Shown here piece by piece: positions 17,001-24,481 of a DNA stretch of 51,766 nucleotides. The notes beneath the pieces were generated by a model. The model worked only from the letters and a program-made list of their open reading frames with translations, was not told where the DNA came from and made no database searches. Made by a program: the position numbers and the translations under genes. This DNA comes from Elusimicrobiota bacterium (GTDB lineage Bacteria; Elusimicrobiota; Elusimicrobia; UBA1565; UBA9628): the NCBI GenBank assembly GCA_016234805.1, contig JACRNU010000008.1:1-51766 (forward strand), given 5' to 3'. Positions within the stretch are counted from its first letter, which is position 1; the number at the start of each line of letters is the position of its first letter.

Positions 17001-18948
17001 CACTCGGGGGTTCGCTGCATCAGAGAGGATTGCTATGCAACCTCCATTCGCCCCCCCGGCTTCGGTCGAGTTGCTCACCGTGAACGCCGCTGGGGACAGG
17101 GCGCTTGTACAGGGACAAGATGCGGATGGCGGGACTGTGCTGCGGCTGTTGGACACCCAGACCAGCCGGTTCATTGGGCCGCCGGTGTCGGTCAGGGGGA
17201 TGGTCCAGCGGCCTCAATTCAGCAAGGACGGAACCTTGTTGCTAGTGACTGTGGCTGAGCAGTTCCTGCGTTGGAATGCAACGACTGGCGAGCCTTTGCC
17301 GGCCATGCAGTCCGACGGGGAATCGTGGGCCCATTTGACGCCGGACGGGAAGGCAATGCTCGTGGTGAAGCGCCCGAACATGAACTACGCTGAAAAGCAG
17401 ATCATGTACTACGACGCCTGGACTGGCCGGGCAACCGGGAAAGTCATTCGGAGCACAGTGTCCATCCCCGTCCTGGACATCAGCGGTCTGGACATCAGCG
17501 GGAACGGGAAGATGCTAGTGATCACGGCATGGAATTGTGCAAGTCTGTGGAGTCTCAGTGACGCCAGGCCTCTGGGCAGCGAGGTCTGCCTCGATGGATA
17601 TTTGACGCACGCGAGATTCCATCCGGACAACCATCGCGTGGCGTTGTGGAACCGTGAGACTGCTCGCCTTTGGGATCCCCAGAGCCCTACACCGCTTGGA
17701 CGCCCAATGAAGAACCCTTTCGATATTGCTGATGTCGGTTTCGCCACCGACGGCTCGCGCATGTTCATTCGTGGCAGCGGAAAGCTCCGAGTGTGGAAGG
17801 TTCCGACTGAAGAAGCGACCGGAATGGCCCTGGAGGATGGGGCAGATGTCGACAATGCGGCGTTCAGTCCCGACGGCAGGGTCGTGATGGCATCGGCCGG
17901 GGACAACATGGCACAGAATGTCTCATTCTGGGACGCGCGCACAGGCGAAGCACTAGGCAAGTTGCCTGGAAACCGACATGTTGCGGGAGCGGCATTCATC
18001 TCAGGAGGAAAGCGTCTCATCTTGGGGGGGGAAGGTGTGGAGATATGGTCGTTGGACGGGCTGCTGAGAGAGCCTTCTCCGGAAGAATTGATGGACCGCG
18101 CACGCCGGAAGAGTCTGCGCGAACTCGACTCGCGCGGGGAAGCCGTATTCTTGAGTTGGGAGGCTTTGAGAAATATCGCTACTCAGCGGCGGGCGGATAC
18201 AGGTGTTTCCCTCACAGTCGATGGAACTGTTATTCCCGATTCCCTTCTCAAAGCCGCATTGCCGGGCGCGTTCACTGCGGGGAAGAAGAGCGATGGGAGT
18301 CCGATGGCCAATGACAGCCATTCGGCTATTCGCAATAATTCGCTGGAGGATGCCATCAAATGGGAGATCATTCGCCGTCGGCTGGACGAAACAGGCTTCA
18401 AGCGGCCCGCGGATGAACAGATAAGGATTCTCAAAGGGGAAAGGGTCGAGAGCAATCTCAAGCCCCCTTCTTCTGGAGATTCGGCGGAGGCTATCAGGGA
18501 TTGGCAGACCTTTTTGGCTTTTGGCCTCCTGTGGAATTCCAACGTCAGGTCATTACGTGGTCAGCCCGATATCGAACGGTACCTGGAAAAGGAGCCCAGG
18601 CTTCACGGATTCTTTGCCAAGGTAGTGGACCCGGAGGCCAAGAAGGCCGCGGCTCGCGATCTTGCCAGGCTCAAGAGCTGGCTCATTTCTGCTCCGCCTT
18701 CTGCGGTTTCGAATGACCCAGACGCAGAAGAGCTTGCAGAATTGGCCGAGCGCCTAAAGAAGATCGGACAAGGCGCCGCCTTGGTCGTCAAGTTTGAGAG
18801 ATGGATCGTTGAGAAATTACTCGACAGGGAACGGGCTCGTTACTTGGACGACCTAAGACAGCAAGCTGTCGTGAGGGGCGATTTCCTATTGAATCCCGAA
18901 TGGGGCCTCGAAGTGCTCAATTTCTCTCAGGATAAGTCGAAGGATTGA
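14065..18948 (+). CDS. degenerate receiver-Ser/Thr kinase-WD40 signalling protein
   Basis: Predicted 1627-aa membrane-anchored protein. Residues 1-120 have the receiver fold, but the phosphorylation residues are lost: the acidic pair is S8/H9, the acceptor position is Q53 and the conserved Lys is L103. Only S83 remains. A Hanks-type kinase follows (about 182-465) with GRGAYAQV, K216 (VAVK), D308 in HCDLKPAN and D326 of DFG; HCD replaces the usual HRD. One membrane helix is at about 482-505. From about 590 to 1340 at least ten WD40-like repeats occur (SPDGxxLxxG...VWDxxTG), probably extracytoplasmic. The C-terminal 290 residues are helical. The ATG at 14065 begins the receiver strand MIRVLIA; earlier in-frame codons are non-homologous. 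The FHA-cyclase gene starts 6 nt after its stop. Confidence 0.88.
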   Translation: MIRVLIASHNPDLVELIRGLLVQERFLIKVVLDDGTEALERIRSNPPDLALLQQGLSRMSGCAVCDALRRDSVLKHLPVVIISGTPGNRAFALTAGADDFLLLPLDVVEFCTRTRAVLRRCGGDAVRAEARDWKLPPLATPKPSSNDQRKPESQTEVQFPSSLAESQTLSIPSEVVQHAGAPNIPGYVLTSPLGRGAYAQVWKAWQSRTRKWVAVKVFLERTGVNWILLQREVERLIRLDKHPHVVSLLDAELTGEIPFYVMDFLEKGSLERFVHPASAVAPELASRWMREMAEALSYVHCKGLVHCDLKPANVLLDEEGRIRVADFGQSRIVTESSGALGTLFYMAPEQAVILQDNEQAQPNVKWDVYALGATLYSILTGKIPYEHESKMALLKTSSLRERLKAYRELVFSKPLPECASATRGWVDEDLAAMLAKCVSADPERRYADMAEVLADLQARTDRKPVSPLAHKPGYRVKRFLQRNAVLVGVTCAALGGLIWAGTQIVRKKAQLAEQSLVTQDMSRDAKYRQAQSLLLRAKKSLGEGDEGVAALWYARSNLVSPSFSARTNALSILQSMPSLLKIIQSTEGLSPVISPDGKRALLGSRAGTLLVDLSEVKVLALLNRRYDDAAFSPDGATLFLSRSEQWKSLQEGRYGRKKLRHFLEFRDGMTGKLLSATALESQEADSDAPTNRPEFRFASNGRMGFFMKAGVGTLLEVKTGRFHGPRIPLDPVSNIHEVAISPDGSKVFGSAPDGTGRLWDSATGHLFGKPIERYSSLLRGALPRKEAESLIQGERRERCRIIRLRSDDARPISVPFGVPTFSPDGRWLHASDHGTSRIWNSRGMIPVGDPIFFVKGGDAVRTVAFSPRGNLLVAGLRDNTAQCVTIPPEAEALSARTILRHPGAGEITQVLFSDDGRALLTGSSGGLARVWDMKTWGFPPLSNWIRHSAGLMACAFGPGEGQISTVTSGSDAKTLWVWNTRGFAASERIAMQPPFAPPASVELLTVNAAGDRALVQGQDADGGTVLRLLDTQTSRFIGPPVSVRGMVQRPQFSKDGTLLLVTVAEQFLRWNATTGEPLPAMQSDGESWAHLTPDGKAMLVVKRPNMNYAEKQIMYYDAWTGRATGKVIRSTVSIPVLDISGLDISGNGKMLVITAWNCASLWSLSDARPLGSEVCLDGYLTHARFHPDNHRVALWNRETARLWDPQSPTPLGRPMKNPFDIADVGFATDGSRMFIRGSGKLRVWKVPTEEATGMALEDGADVDNAAFSPDGRVVMASAGDNMAQNVSFWDARTGEALGKLPGNRHVAGAAFISGGKRLILGGEGVEIWSLDGLLREPSPEELMDRARRKSLRELDSRGEAVFLSWEALRNIATQRRADTGVSLTVDGTVIPDSLLKAALPGAFTAGKKSDGSPMANDSHSAIRNNSLEDAIKWEIIRRRLDETGFKRPADEQIRILKGERVESNLKPPSSGDSAEAIRDWQTFLAFGLLWNSNVRSLRGQPDIERYLEKEPRLHGFFAKVVDPEAKKAAARDLARLKSWLISAPPSAVSNDPDAEELAELAERLKKIGQGAALVVKFERWIVEKLLDRERARYLDDLRQQAVVRGDFLLNPEWGLEVLNFSQDKSKD

Positions 18949-18954
18949 CAGGTC

Positions 18955-20643
18955 ATGAGATTCCTGCTTGATGTGGTCATCGATGGAAAGCCCGTCGGAC
19001 GATATCCTGTGCCTGCAGGCCGGTCTATCGTCATCGGCCGTGGCGAGCAGGCGGACTTGTGCGTCGAAAGCGAGCCGAAGCTGAGCCGCAGGCACGCCGA
19101 AGTGTGGCTTGAGGTGACCAAGCTCAAGGTCCGGCGCCTGCCGGGCTCGTTTAATCCAATCTTCCACGGGGGCGAGCCCAAGGACGAATTCGAGATCGAG
19201 CAGGGAGCCTTCTTCGTGATCGGGAAGACTCGGTTCCGGCTTGTTGCCGAGGAAGCTCCGGAAGTTGCGGCAGAAGTCCCTGCCCCGGAGGAGGCTCATA
19301 TCCAGGACACGATTGGGTCCCAGGAACTCTACGCCATCGGAGCGTCCTCTGACCGGCTGCGTCTCTTGGACCTGTTGGAGCTTCCCGAGATACTGCGGAC
19401 GAAGAACCGCAACGACTTCTATCTCCATATCGCGGGCATGCTCAGGCTGGCGACCGGGGCAACATGGGCCTGCGTCGCCTCGGAAGAAGGCAAGGTCCTC
19501 GGGCAGGATTCATCGGAGGACACGGCCGTCCGGCCGGCCTTGAGCCGCACACTGGTGGGCAAGGCATTGGGCGTCTCACCACAGCCGACCCTCTATTGCT
19601 GGAACAAATCGCAGGACTACCACGCCACGGCGGCTGAGGGAGTGGACTGGGCGGTCTGTGCCGCAGCCAGGATTGCCGGAGAACCTTCGCTCGTCTTCTA
19701 CGCGGCCGGGGCGGGGAACCAGCCCGTGGGGGTTTATCGAGAGAGCGCTCGCTTCGTGGGACTCGTGGCAGACATGGTCGGCCGGAGCGTCTCGAACGAC
19801 CGTCTCCAGGAATGGCAGGGCCGCCTTCGCCATTTCTTCGCAGGGCCCGTGGTCGAGAAGATTCTCAGCTCCCGCGACATCGCGGCCCTCGAGCCGAGGC
19901 TGGCCCAGAGCACGGTACTTTTCTTCGACATCCGCGGCTTCTCGCAGAGGACCGAGGAGAAAAACCAAGGCATCCTCGCCCATGTCCACGAGCTGCGCGA
20001 CGCCATGACAGTCATGACGCGGATCATCCTTGACGAGAAAGGAGTCGTCCTTCAATACATGGGGGATGGCATCCTGGCATGCTGGAACGTCCCCTATGAC
20101 GACCCGGACCATGTGGACCGGGCCTGCCGCGCTGCCCTGGCGATGGCGGCAGAAATCGGGCGGGCAACTGGCGGGTGGAAGTGCGGGATCGGGATTCACA
20201 CGGGCGAGGTCGTGGCTGGCGCCATCGGCTCGGAACAGGTGTTTTCCTATAGCGTCTTGGGAGCGGTCGTGAACCAAGCATCGCGTATCGAGGGCCTCAC
20301 CAAGCTTATCGGGGTGCCGATCCTGGTGACGCGGGAAGTCACCCAGTGCGTATCGGTTCGGACCGCCCTTTGTCGGCGGATCGGCACGATCATCCCGGCC
20401 GGCACCTCTACGCCCCTGGAGTTGTCCGCGTTGGCCGAACCTGGGCAGCCGCCCGCAGACCACGCCATCTACGCCGAAGCCCTCACGGCCTTCGAACAAG
20501 GGAATTGGGATCGGTCGATCGTTCTGCTCGCCCGGTCTCCAATCGAAGACGGGCCTGCCCAGTTCCTTGTCAGCCACGCAATCGAGAACCGCCGGTACCC
20601 TCCAGCAGACTGGCGCGGCGTTATCCGTATCACCCAGAAATGA
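18955..20643 (+). CDS. FHA-GAF-like-class III cyclase protein
   Basis: Predicted 562-aa cytoplasmic protein. An N-terminal FHA domain (about 5-98) carries the phosphothreonine-binding residues R29 (IGRG), S44 and H47 (LSRRH). A GAF-like sensory region follows (about 138-285). A class III nucleotidyl cyclase domain (about 318-470) keeps both metal Asp (D325 in FFDIRGFS, D371 in YMGDG) and the transition-state N440 and R444. The purine-selecting pair is unusual: Q367 replaces Lys and S433 replaces Asp/Thr. The product (cAMP, cGMP or other) is therefore uncertain. About 90 further residues follow. It begins 6 nt after the kinase gene. A kinase and a phosphothreonine reader in one transcript suggest that the kinase controls the cyclase. 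Confidence 0.88.
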   Translation: MRFLLDVVIDGKPVGRYPVPAGRSIVIGRGEQADLCVESEPKLSRRHAEVWLEVTKLKVRRLPGSFNPIFHGGEPKDEFEIEQGAFFVIGKTRFRLVAEEAPEVAAEVPAPEEAHIQDTIGSQELYAIGASSDRLRLLDLLELPEILRTKNRNDFYLHIAGMLRLATGATWACVASEEGKVLGQDSSEDTAVRPALSRTLVGKALGVSPQPTLYCWNKSQDYHATAAEGVDWAVCAAARIAGEPSLVFYAAGAGNQPVGVYRESARFVGLVADMVGRSVSNDRLQEWQGRLRHFFAGPVVEKILSSRDIAALEPRLAQSTVLFFDIRGFSQRTEEKNQGILAHVHELRDAMTVMTRIILDEKGVVLQYMGDGILACWNVPYDDPDHVDRACRAALAMAAEIGRATGGWKCGIGIHTGEVVAGAIGSEQVFSYSVLGAVVNQASRIEGLTKLIGVPILVTREVTQCVSVRTALCRRIGTIIPAGTSTPLELSALAEPGQPPADHAIYAEALTAFEQGNWDRSIVLLARSPIEDGPAQFLVSHAIENRRYPPADWRGVIRITQK

Positions 20644-20701
20644 TCGCTGGTCGGACATCATTCCTTAACAGCCCTGACCCCAATCCGTAACACCCCGCGT
20701 C

Positions 20702-20707
20702 TATAAT
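20702..20707 (+). promoter_or_regulatory. -10 promoter element of the coiled-coil protein gene
   Basis: Perfect TATAAT, nine bases before the ATG at 20717. The mRNA would have a leader of only about two or three bases and no ribosome binding site. No convincing -35 is seen. Confidence 0.55.
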
Positions 20708-20716
20708 ACAGCTCGC

Positions 20717-23700
20717 ATGGACAACAGGGACAAAGAGCAGTTCGACGCCTCCACCATCAACGACCTCGACACGGCCAAGCTGGCCCTGCGCTGGGCGCTG
20801 GAGAAGGTCCGCGGCCTGTCCGAGGAGCTCTCCGCCCTGCGCGAGGAGAAGGACAAGGCCTCCAAGCACGCGGCCCGGCTCACCGAGGAGACGGCCCAGA
20901 AGGACCAGGCCATCGAGAGGTGGAAGGCTACGATCGCCCTGTGGGAATCCACGATCAAGGAGCAGAAAAAGCGCGAGGACGAGCTCAAGGCGGAACTGCG
21001 CAAGGAGATCGTCCGCGAGGACGACGCCAAGACCAAGGAGGAGCGCCGGCAGCTCGAGCTCCGGGTGGACGCCATGAACCGCGAGCTCGCGGAGAAGGAG
21101 TCCTCCCTCGGCGCCATGCGCCACGAGCTCATCGACGCGGTCAAGACCGCGCGCCTCGCCGCGGAGAAGGAGCTGCGCGACGCCCTGGCCCACCAGGAGC
21201 GGGCCCTCGAGGACACCAAGCAGTCCCTTTTCGAGCGCCTCAAGATCCAAGCCGACGTGGTGCGGTCCAAGGAGAAGGACCTCGAGAGCCAGCAGCGCCT
21301 GCTCGACGACGAGATCAAGGCCAAGGAGATGGAGTTCCGCCGCAAGTACGAGAAGGCCGAGGACGAGCTCCTCCGCCACAACCGGGACATCCTCTCCCGC
21401 GAGGAGCGCGAGCTGGCGGAGCGACACGAGCTCAAGGTGACCCAGGCCGAGGAGCGCGTCCGGGCTCATGAGGCCAAGCTCGAGGCCGCGGCCCAGGCGC
21501 GCGAGGCCGAGCTCGACGCCCGCCGCAAGAAGCTCGACGAGGAGCACGCGGAGCGTCTTGGCGCGCTCGACCGGGCGTACCAGCACAAGAACGAGATCGA
21601 GTGGGGCCGTCTCCAGGAGCGGCTTGAGGCCGAGCGCCGGTTCCTAGAGGACCACTTCCGCGAGAAGGAGGGCAAGCTCGATCAGGGGGTCGTGGAGCGC
21701 CATCGCGAGATCATGACGCACTACGAGCGTCGCGAGGCCGAGATCATCGAGAAGTACCAGGCTTTGGAGGACATGCTCATCCAGAAAGAGAAGGAGCTCG
21801 GCCGGCTCAACCAGCGCAAGCTCGAGGAGAGCCTCGCCAAGAGCCGCTCCGAGCTCTCGGCCCAGCGCGACGGTCTGGAGAAAGAGTACGCGCAGAAGGA
21901 GCGCGCCCTGGTGGAGCGGACCCGGGAACGGGAAGCGGAGCTGGAGAAGGCGGCGGAGGAAGGCTTCCGGAAGGAAGCCGGGCTGCACGAGCAGTACCGG
22001 GCCAAGGAAGAGGAGCTCTCCAAGCGCTTCCGCGAGATGGAGGCGGGAGTGGGGGCCAAGGAGAAGGCCGAGTGGGAGAGGGCGCAGGAGCGGATCGCCG
22101 CCCTGATGGCCGACGGCCGAGCGAAGCTGGAGGGCGAGCGCGAAACCCTCGAAGCCCAATATCGCCAGAAAGAGGAGAAGCTCGTCGCGGAGAGGAACGA
22201 GGCCGAGGAGGTCCACCGCAGGTTGAGCCGCGAGCTCGAGTCCCGCTACGCGGCCAAGCTCTCCGAGCTCGACGGCCAGCACCGGGCCAAGACCGAGGAC
22301 CTTCAGAGGGCCCACGCCGCCAGGGAGAAGACCCTGGAGGAGCGCGCCCGCGCCCTCGAAGAGCGCCTCGTCCGGGAGTGGGACGAACGCGAGAAGCTCA
22401 TCAAGGCCGAGCACGAAGGCGCCCTCGACGCCGCGAAGGAGTCCCACCGGTCCGAGTTCGCGCGCGAGCGCAAGGCGCTCGAGGATTTCCATAGGAAGAA
22501 GGAGGATGACCTCACGGCCTCCCTGCAGCAGCGGGAGAACTCGCTCCGGCGCGACATCGTGGTCGAGCAGGAGCGCTGGCTCAAGTCCCACGAGGAGGCC
22601 GAGGTCTCCCTGCGGCGCGACCTCACGGACCGGGCCCTGGCCGAGTCGGCCTCCCTCCGGTCCCAGTGCGACCAGAAGCTCTCGCAGCTCGACGACGACT
22701 ATCGCAAGAAGACCGCGCAGGCCGACGCGGAGCTTTCGGCGTCCTACCGGGCCAAGGAGAAGGCCCTCGAGGAGCGTCTGCGGGTCAAGGTCCTCGAATG
22801 GGAGAACGAGAGAGAGAAGGCCGAGCTCGAGGCGGTCGAGTCCCGGGAGGCGGAGCTGCGGATCGCCAGGAGCCAGCTGTATTCCGAGCGGACCGACCTG
22901 CAGGCCAAGTACAAGAGCCTCGAGCAGGGGCTCGAGGCCGCGTTCCTGGAGAAGGAGAAGGCCCTGCGCAACGAAGCCTTCATGAAGGAGGCCCAGCTCA
23001 AATCCGAGGTGGCTGCCCGGGAAGAGGCTTTCCGCAAGGCGTGCGGCGCGCAGCTCGCCAGGGAGGGTGCGCTCCTGGAGGAGCGCTGCGCTTCGGCCGA
23101 GGCGGCTTTCCGCGAGAAGTTCGCCAACGACCAGTCGGCCCTGCAGCATGCCTGGGCCCAGCGGGAGAAGGAGTGGGTCGGCCAGCGCGAAGCCATCCTC
23201 AACGCGGACCGGGAGCGTCTCGAGAACTCCCTTCGCGAGAAAGAGTCCTCGCTCGACGCCGCGCGCCAGGAGCTCGAGGATAAGGCCGCGGCTTCGGCCC
23301 GGCAGATGGAGGCCGAGTCCGCCCGCAAGTCGGCCGCGCTCGAGGAGTCCTGGCAGGCGCGGCACGCGGAGGTCGAGAGCCTGCGCGTCCAGCTCATGCT
23401 CGATGCCAGGGGCCGCGAGGCCCAGGCCGCGGAGAAGGCGCGCCAGCGCGAGGCCGAGCTCAATAAGGCCGTGGACGAGAGGATGGCCGAGCTCTCGGGG
23501 CTCGAGGCCAAGGCCCAGGCCGCCTGGGTCCGCAAGGAAGCGGAGCTGTCTGAGAGCCTGTCGGCCCGCGAGGCGCAGTGGATGAAGGCCCAGCGCGAGG
23601 CGTTCGTCCGGGAGCGGACCGAGTGGGAGAGGCTGAGGGAGGGCGAGCTCGACTCCCGGCGCCGCGAGCTCGAGGCCGCCTTCGACGCGCGCCAGAAGAT

Positions 23701-24433
23701 GCTGGAGGAGACGATGCGGGCCCGCCAGAAGGAGGCGGAGGCCGCGCGCGCTTCCAAGGAGGGCGAGCTCATCCGCGCCTACGACGAGCAGTTCCGCAAG
23801 GCCCGCGCCGACTTCGACGCCTCGTTCCGCGCGAGGGAGGAGGCGCTCGAGCTCAAGCACGCCGAGCTCGAGAAGAAGCTCACGAGCGACTGGTTCGCCA
23901 AGGAGAGCGCCTGGAGCCTGCAGAAGAAGGAGCTCGTGGAGCGCGAAGTGGCTGCCTTGCGCGTCCAGTCCGCCGCGGCCCAGGGGGAGCTCGAGGCCCG
24001 CACCGCCGCCACCGAGAAGGTCCTGTCCGACCGCAGGCTCGGGCTCGAGGAGGAGTTCGAGCGCATGACCCGCGAGCTCGCCGCCTCGTCCGCGGCCGAG
24101 CGCGACAGCCTGCGCCAGCAGCACGAGAAGCGCGCCAGGGAGCTTTCGGAGTCCTTCCGCGATAAGTTCTCCCTGCTCGAGGCCGAGAAGTCCAAGACCG
24201 CCAACGTCATCATGCAGAAGGAGGCGGAGGTGCTCGAGCGCTACCAGAAGCTCGAGCGCGAGCTGCGCTCCGAGCTCAACCAGACCAAGATCGACCTCTC
24301 CCAGTCCTACGAGGACAAGGTCCACAAGCTCAACGAGGAGCGGACCTCCCTGCAGAAGGACTACGAGAGGCGCCTGCGCGACCTCGAGCGCCGCGAGCGC
24401 GAGAAGGACGGCGGCACGGGTTCCCGAGACTAG
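20717..24433 (+). CDS. very large coiled-coil protein (1238 aa)
   Basis: Almost the whole protein is one charged helical array. After about 25 residues, Glu, Lys, Arg, Ala and Leu dominate, with heptad-like spacing and hardly any Pro or Gly. There is no signal peptide, membrane helix, Walker motif or SMC head, so it is not a complete SMC/Rad50 ATPase. The repeated phrases REKExxLxxxxRxREAELExx resemble filament-forming bacterial coiled-coil proteins such as those that scaffold cell shape or polarity. The cytoplasmic filament role is inference. It is transcribed with or just ahead of hisS (48-nt gap, although hisS appears to have its own -10). The opposite strand has long open frames, an artefact of GC-rich coiled-coil codons. 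Confidence 0.8.
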   Translation: MDNRDKEQFDASTINDLDTAKLALRWALEKVRGLSEELSALREEKDKASKHAARLTEETAQKDQAIERWKATIALWESTIKEQKKREDELKAELRKEIVREDDAKTKEERRQLELRVDAMNRELAEKESSLGAMRHELIDAVKTARLAAEKELRDALAHQERALEDTKQSLFERLKIQADVVRSKEKDLESQQRLLDDEIKAKEMEFRRKYEKAEDELLRHNRDILSREERELAERHELKVTQAEERVRAHEAKLEAAAQAREAELDARRKKLDEEHAERLGALDRAYQHKNEIEWGRLQERLEAERRFLEDHFREKEGKLDQGVVERHREIMTHYERREAEIIEKYQALEDMLIQKEKELGRLNQRKLEESLAKSRSELSAQRDGLEKEYAQKERALVERTREREAELEKAAEEGFRKEAGLHEQYRAKEEELSKRFREMEAGVGAKEKAEWERAQERIAALMADGRAKLEGERETLEAQYRQKEEKLVAERNEAEEVHRRLSRELESRYAAKLSELDGQHRAKTEDLQRAHAAREKTLEERARALEERLVREWDEREKLIKAEHEGALDAAKESHRSEFARERKALEDFHRKKEDDLTASLQQRENSLRRDIVVEQERWLKSHEEAEVSLRRDLTDRALAESASLRSQCDQKLSQLDDDYRKKTAQADAELSASYRAKEKALEERLRVKVLEWENEREKAELEAVESREAELRIARSQLYSERTDLQAKYKSLEQGLEAAFLEKEKALRNEAFMKEAQLKSEVAAREEAFRKACGAQLAREGALLEERCASAEAAFREKFANDQSALQHAWAQREKEWVGQREAILNADRERLENSLREKESSLDAARQELEDKAAASARQMEAESARKSAALEESWQARHAEVESLRVQLMLDARGREAQAAEKARQREAELNKAVDERMAELSGLEAKAQAAWVRKEAELSESLSAREAQWMKAQREAFVRERTEWERLREGELDSRRRELEAAFDARQKMLEETMRARQKEAEAARASKEGELIRAYDEQFRKARADFDASFRAREEALELKHAELEKKLTSDWFAKESAWSLQKKELVEREVAALRVQSAAAQGELEARTAATEKVLSDRRLGLEEEFERMTRELAASSAAERDSLRQQHEKRARELSESFRDKFSLLEAEKSKTANVIMQKEAEVLERYQKLERELRSELNQTKIDLSQSYEDKVHKLNEERTSLQKDYERRLRDLERREREKDGGTGSRD

Positions 24434-24466
24434 AAGCGTTCCTGACGAAGGGGGCGGGCCATGTTG

Positions 24467-24472
24467 TAGAAT
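24467..24472 (+). promoter_or_regulatory. -10 promoter element of hisS
   Basis: TAGAAT lies nine bases before the ATG at 24482. A CTGACG string, 24442-24447, could be a -35 with a 19-nt spacer, the same spacing as the M28 peptidase promoter. The leader would be two or three bases, without a Shine-Dalgarno. Confidence 0.5.
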
Positions 24473-24481
24473 TATCCCACC

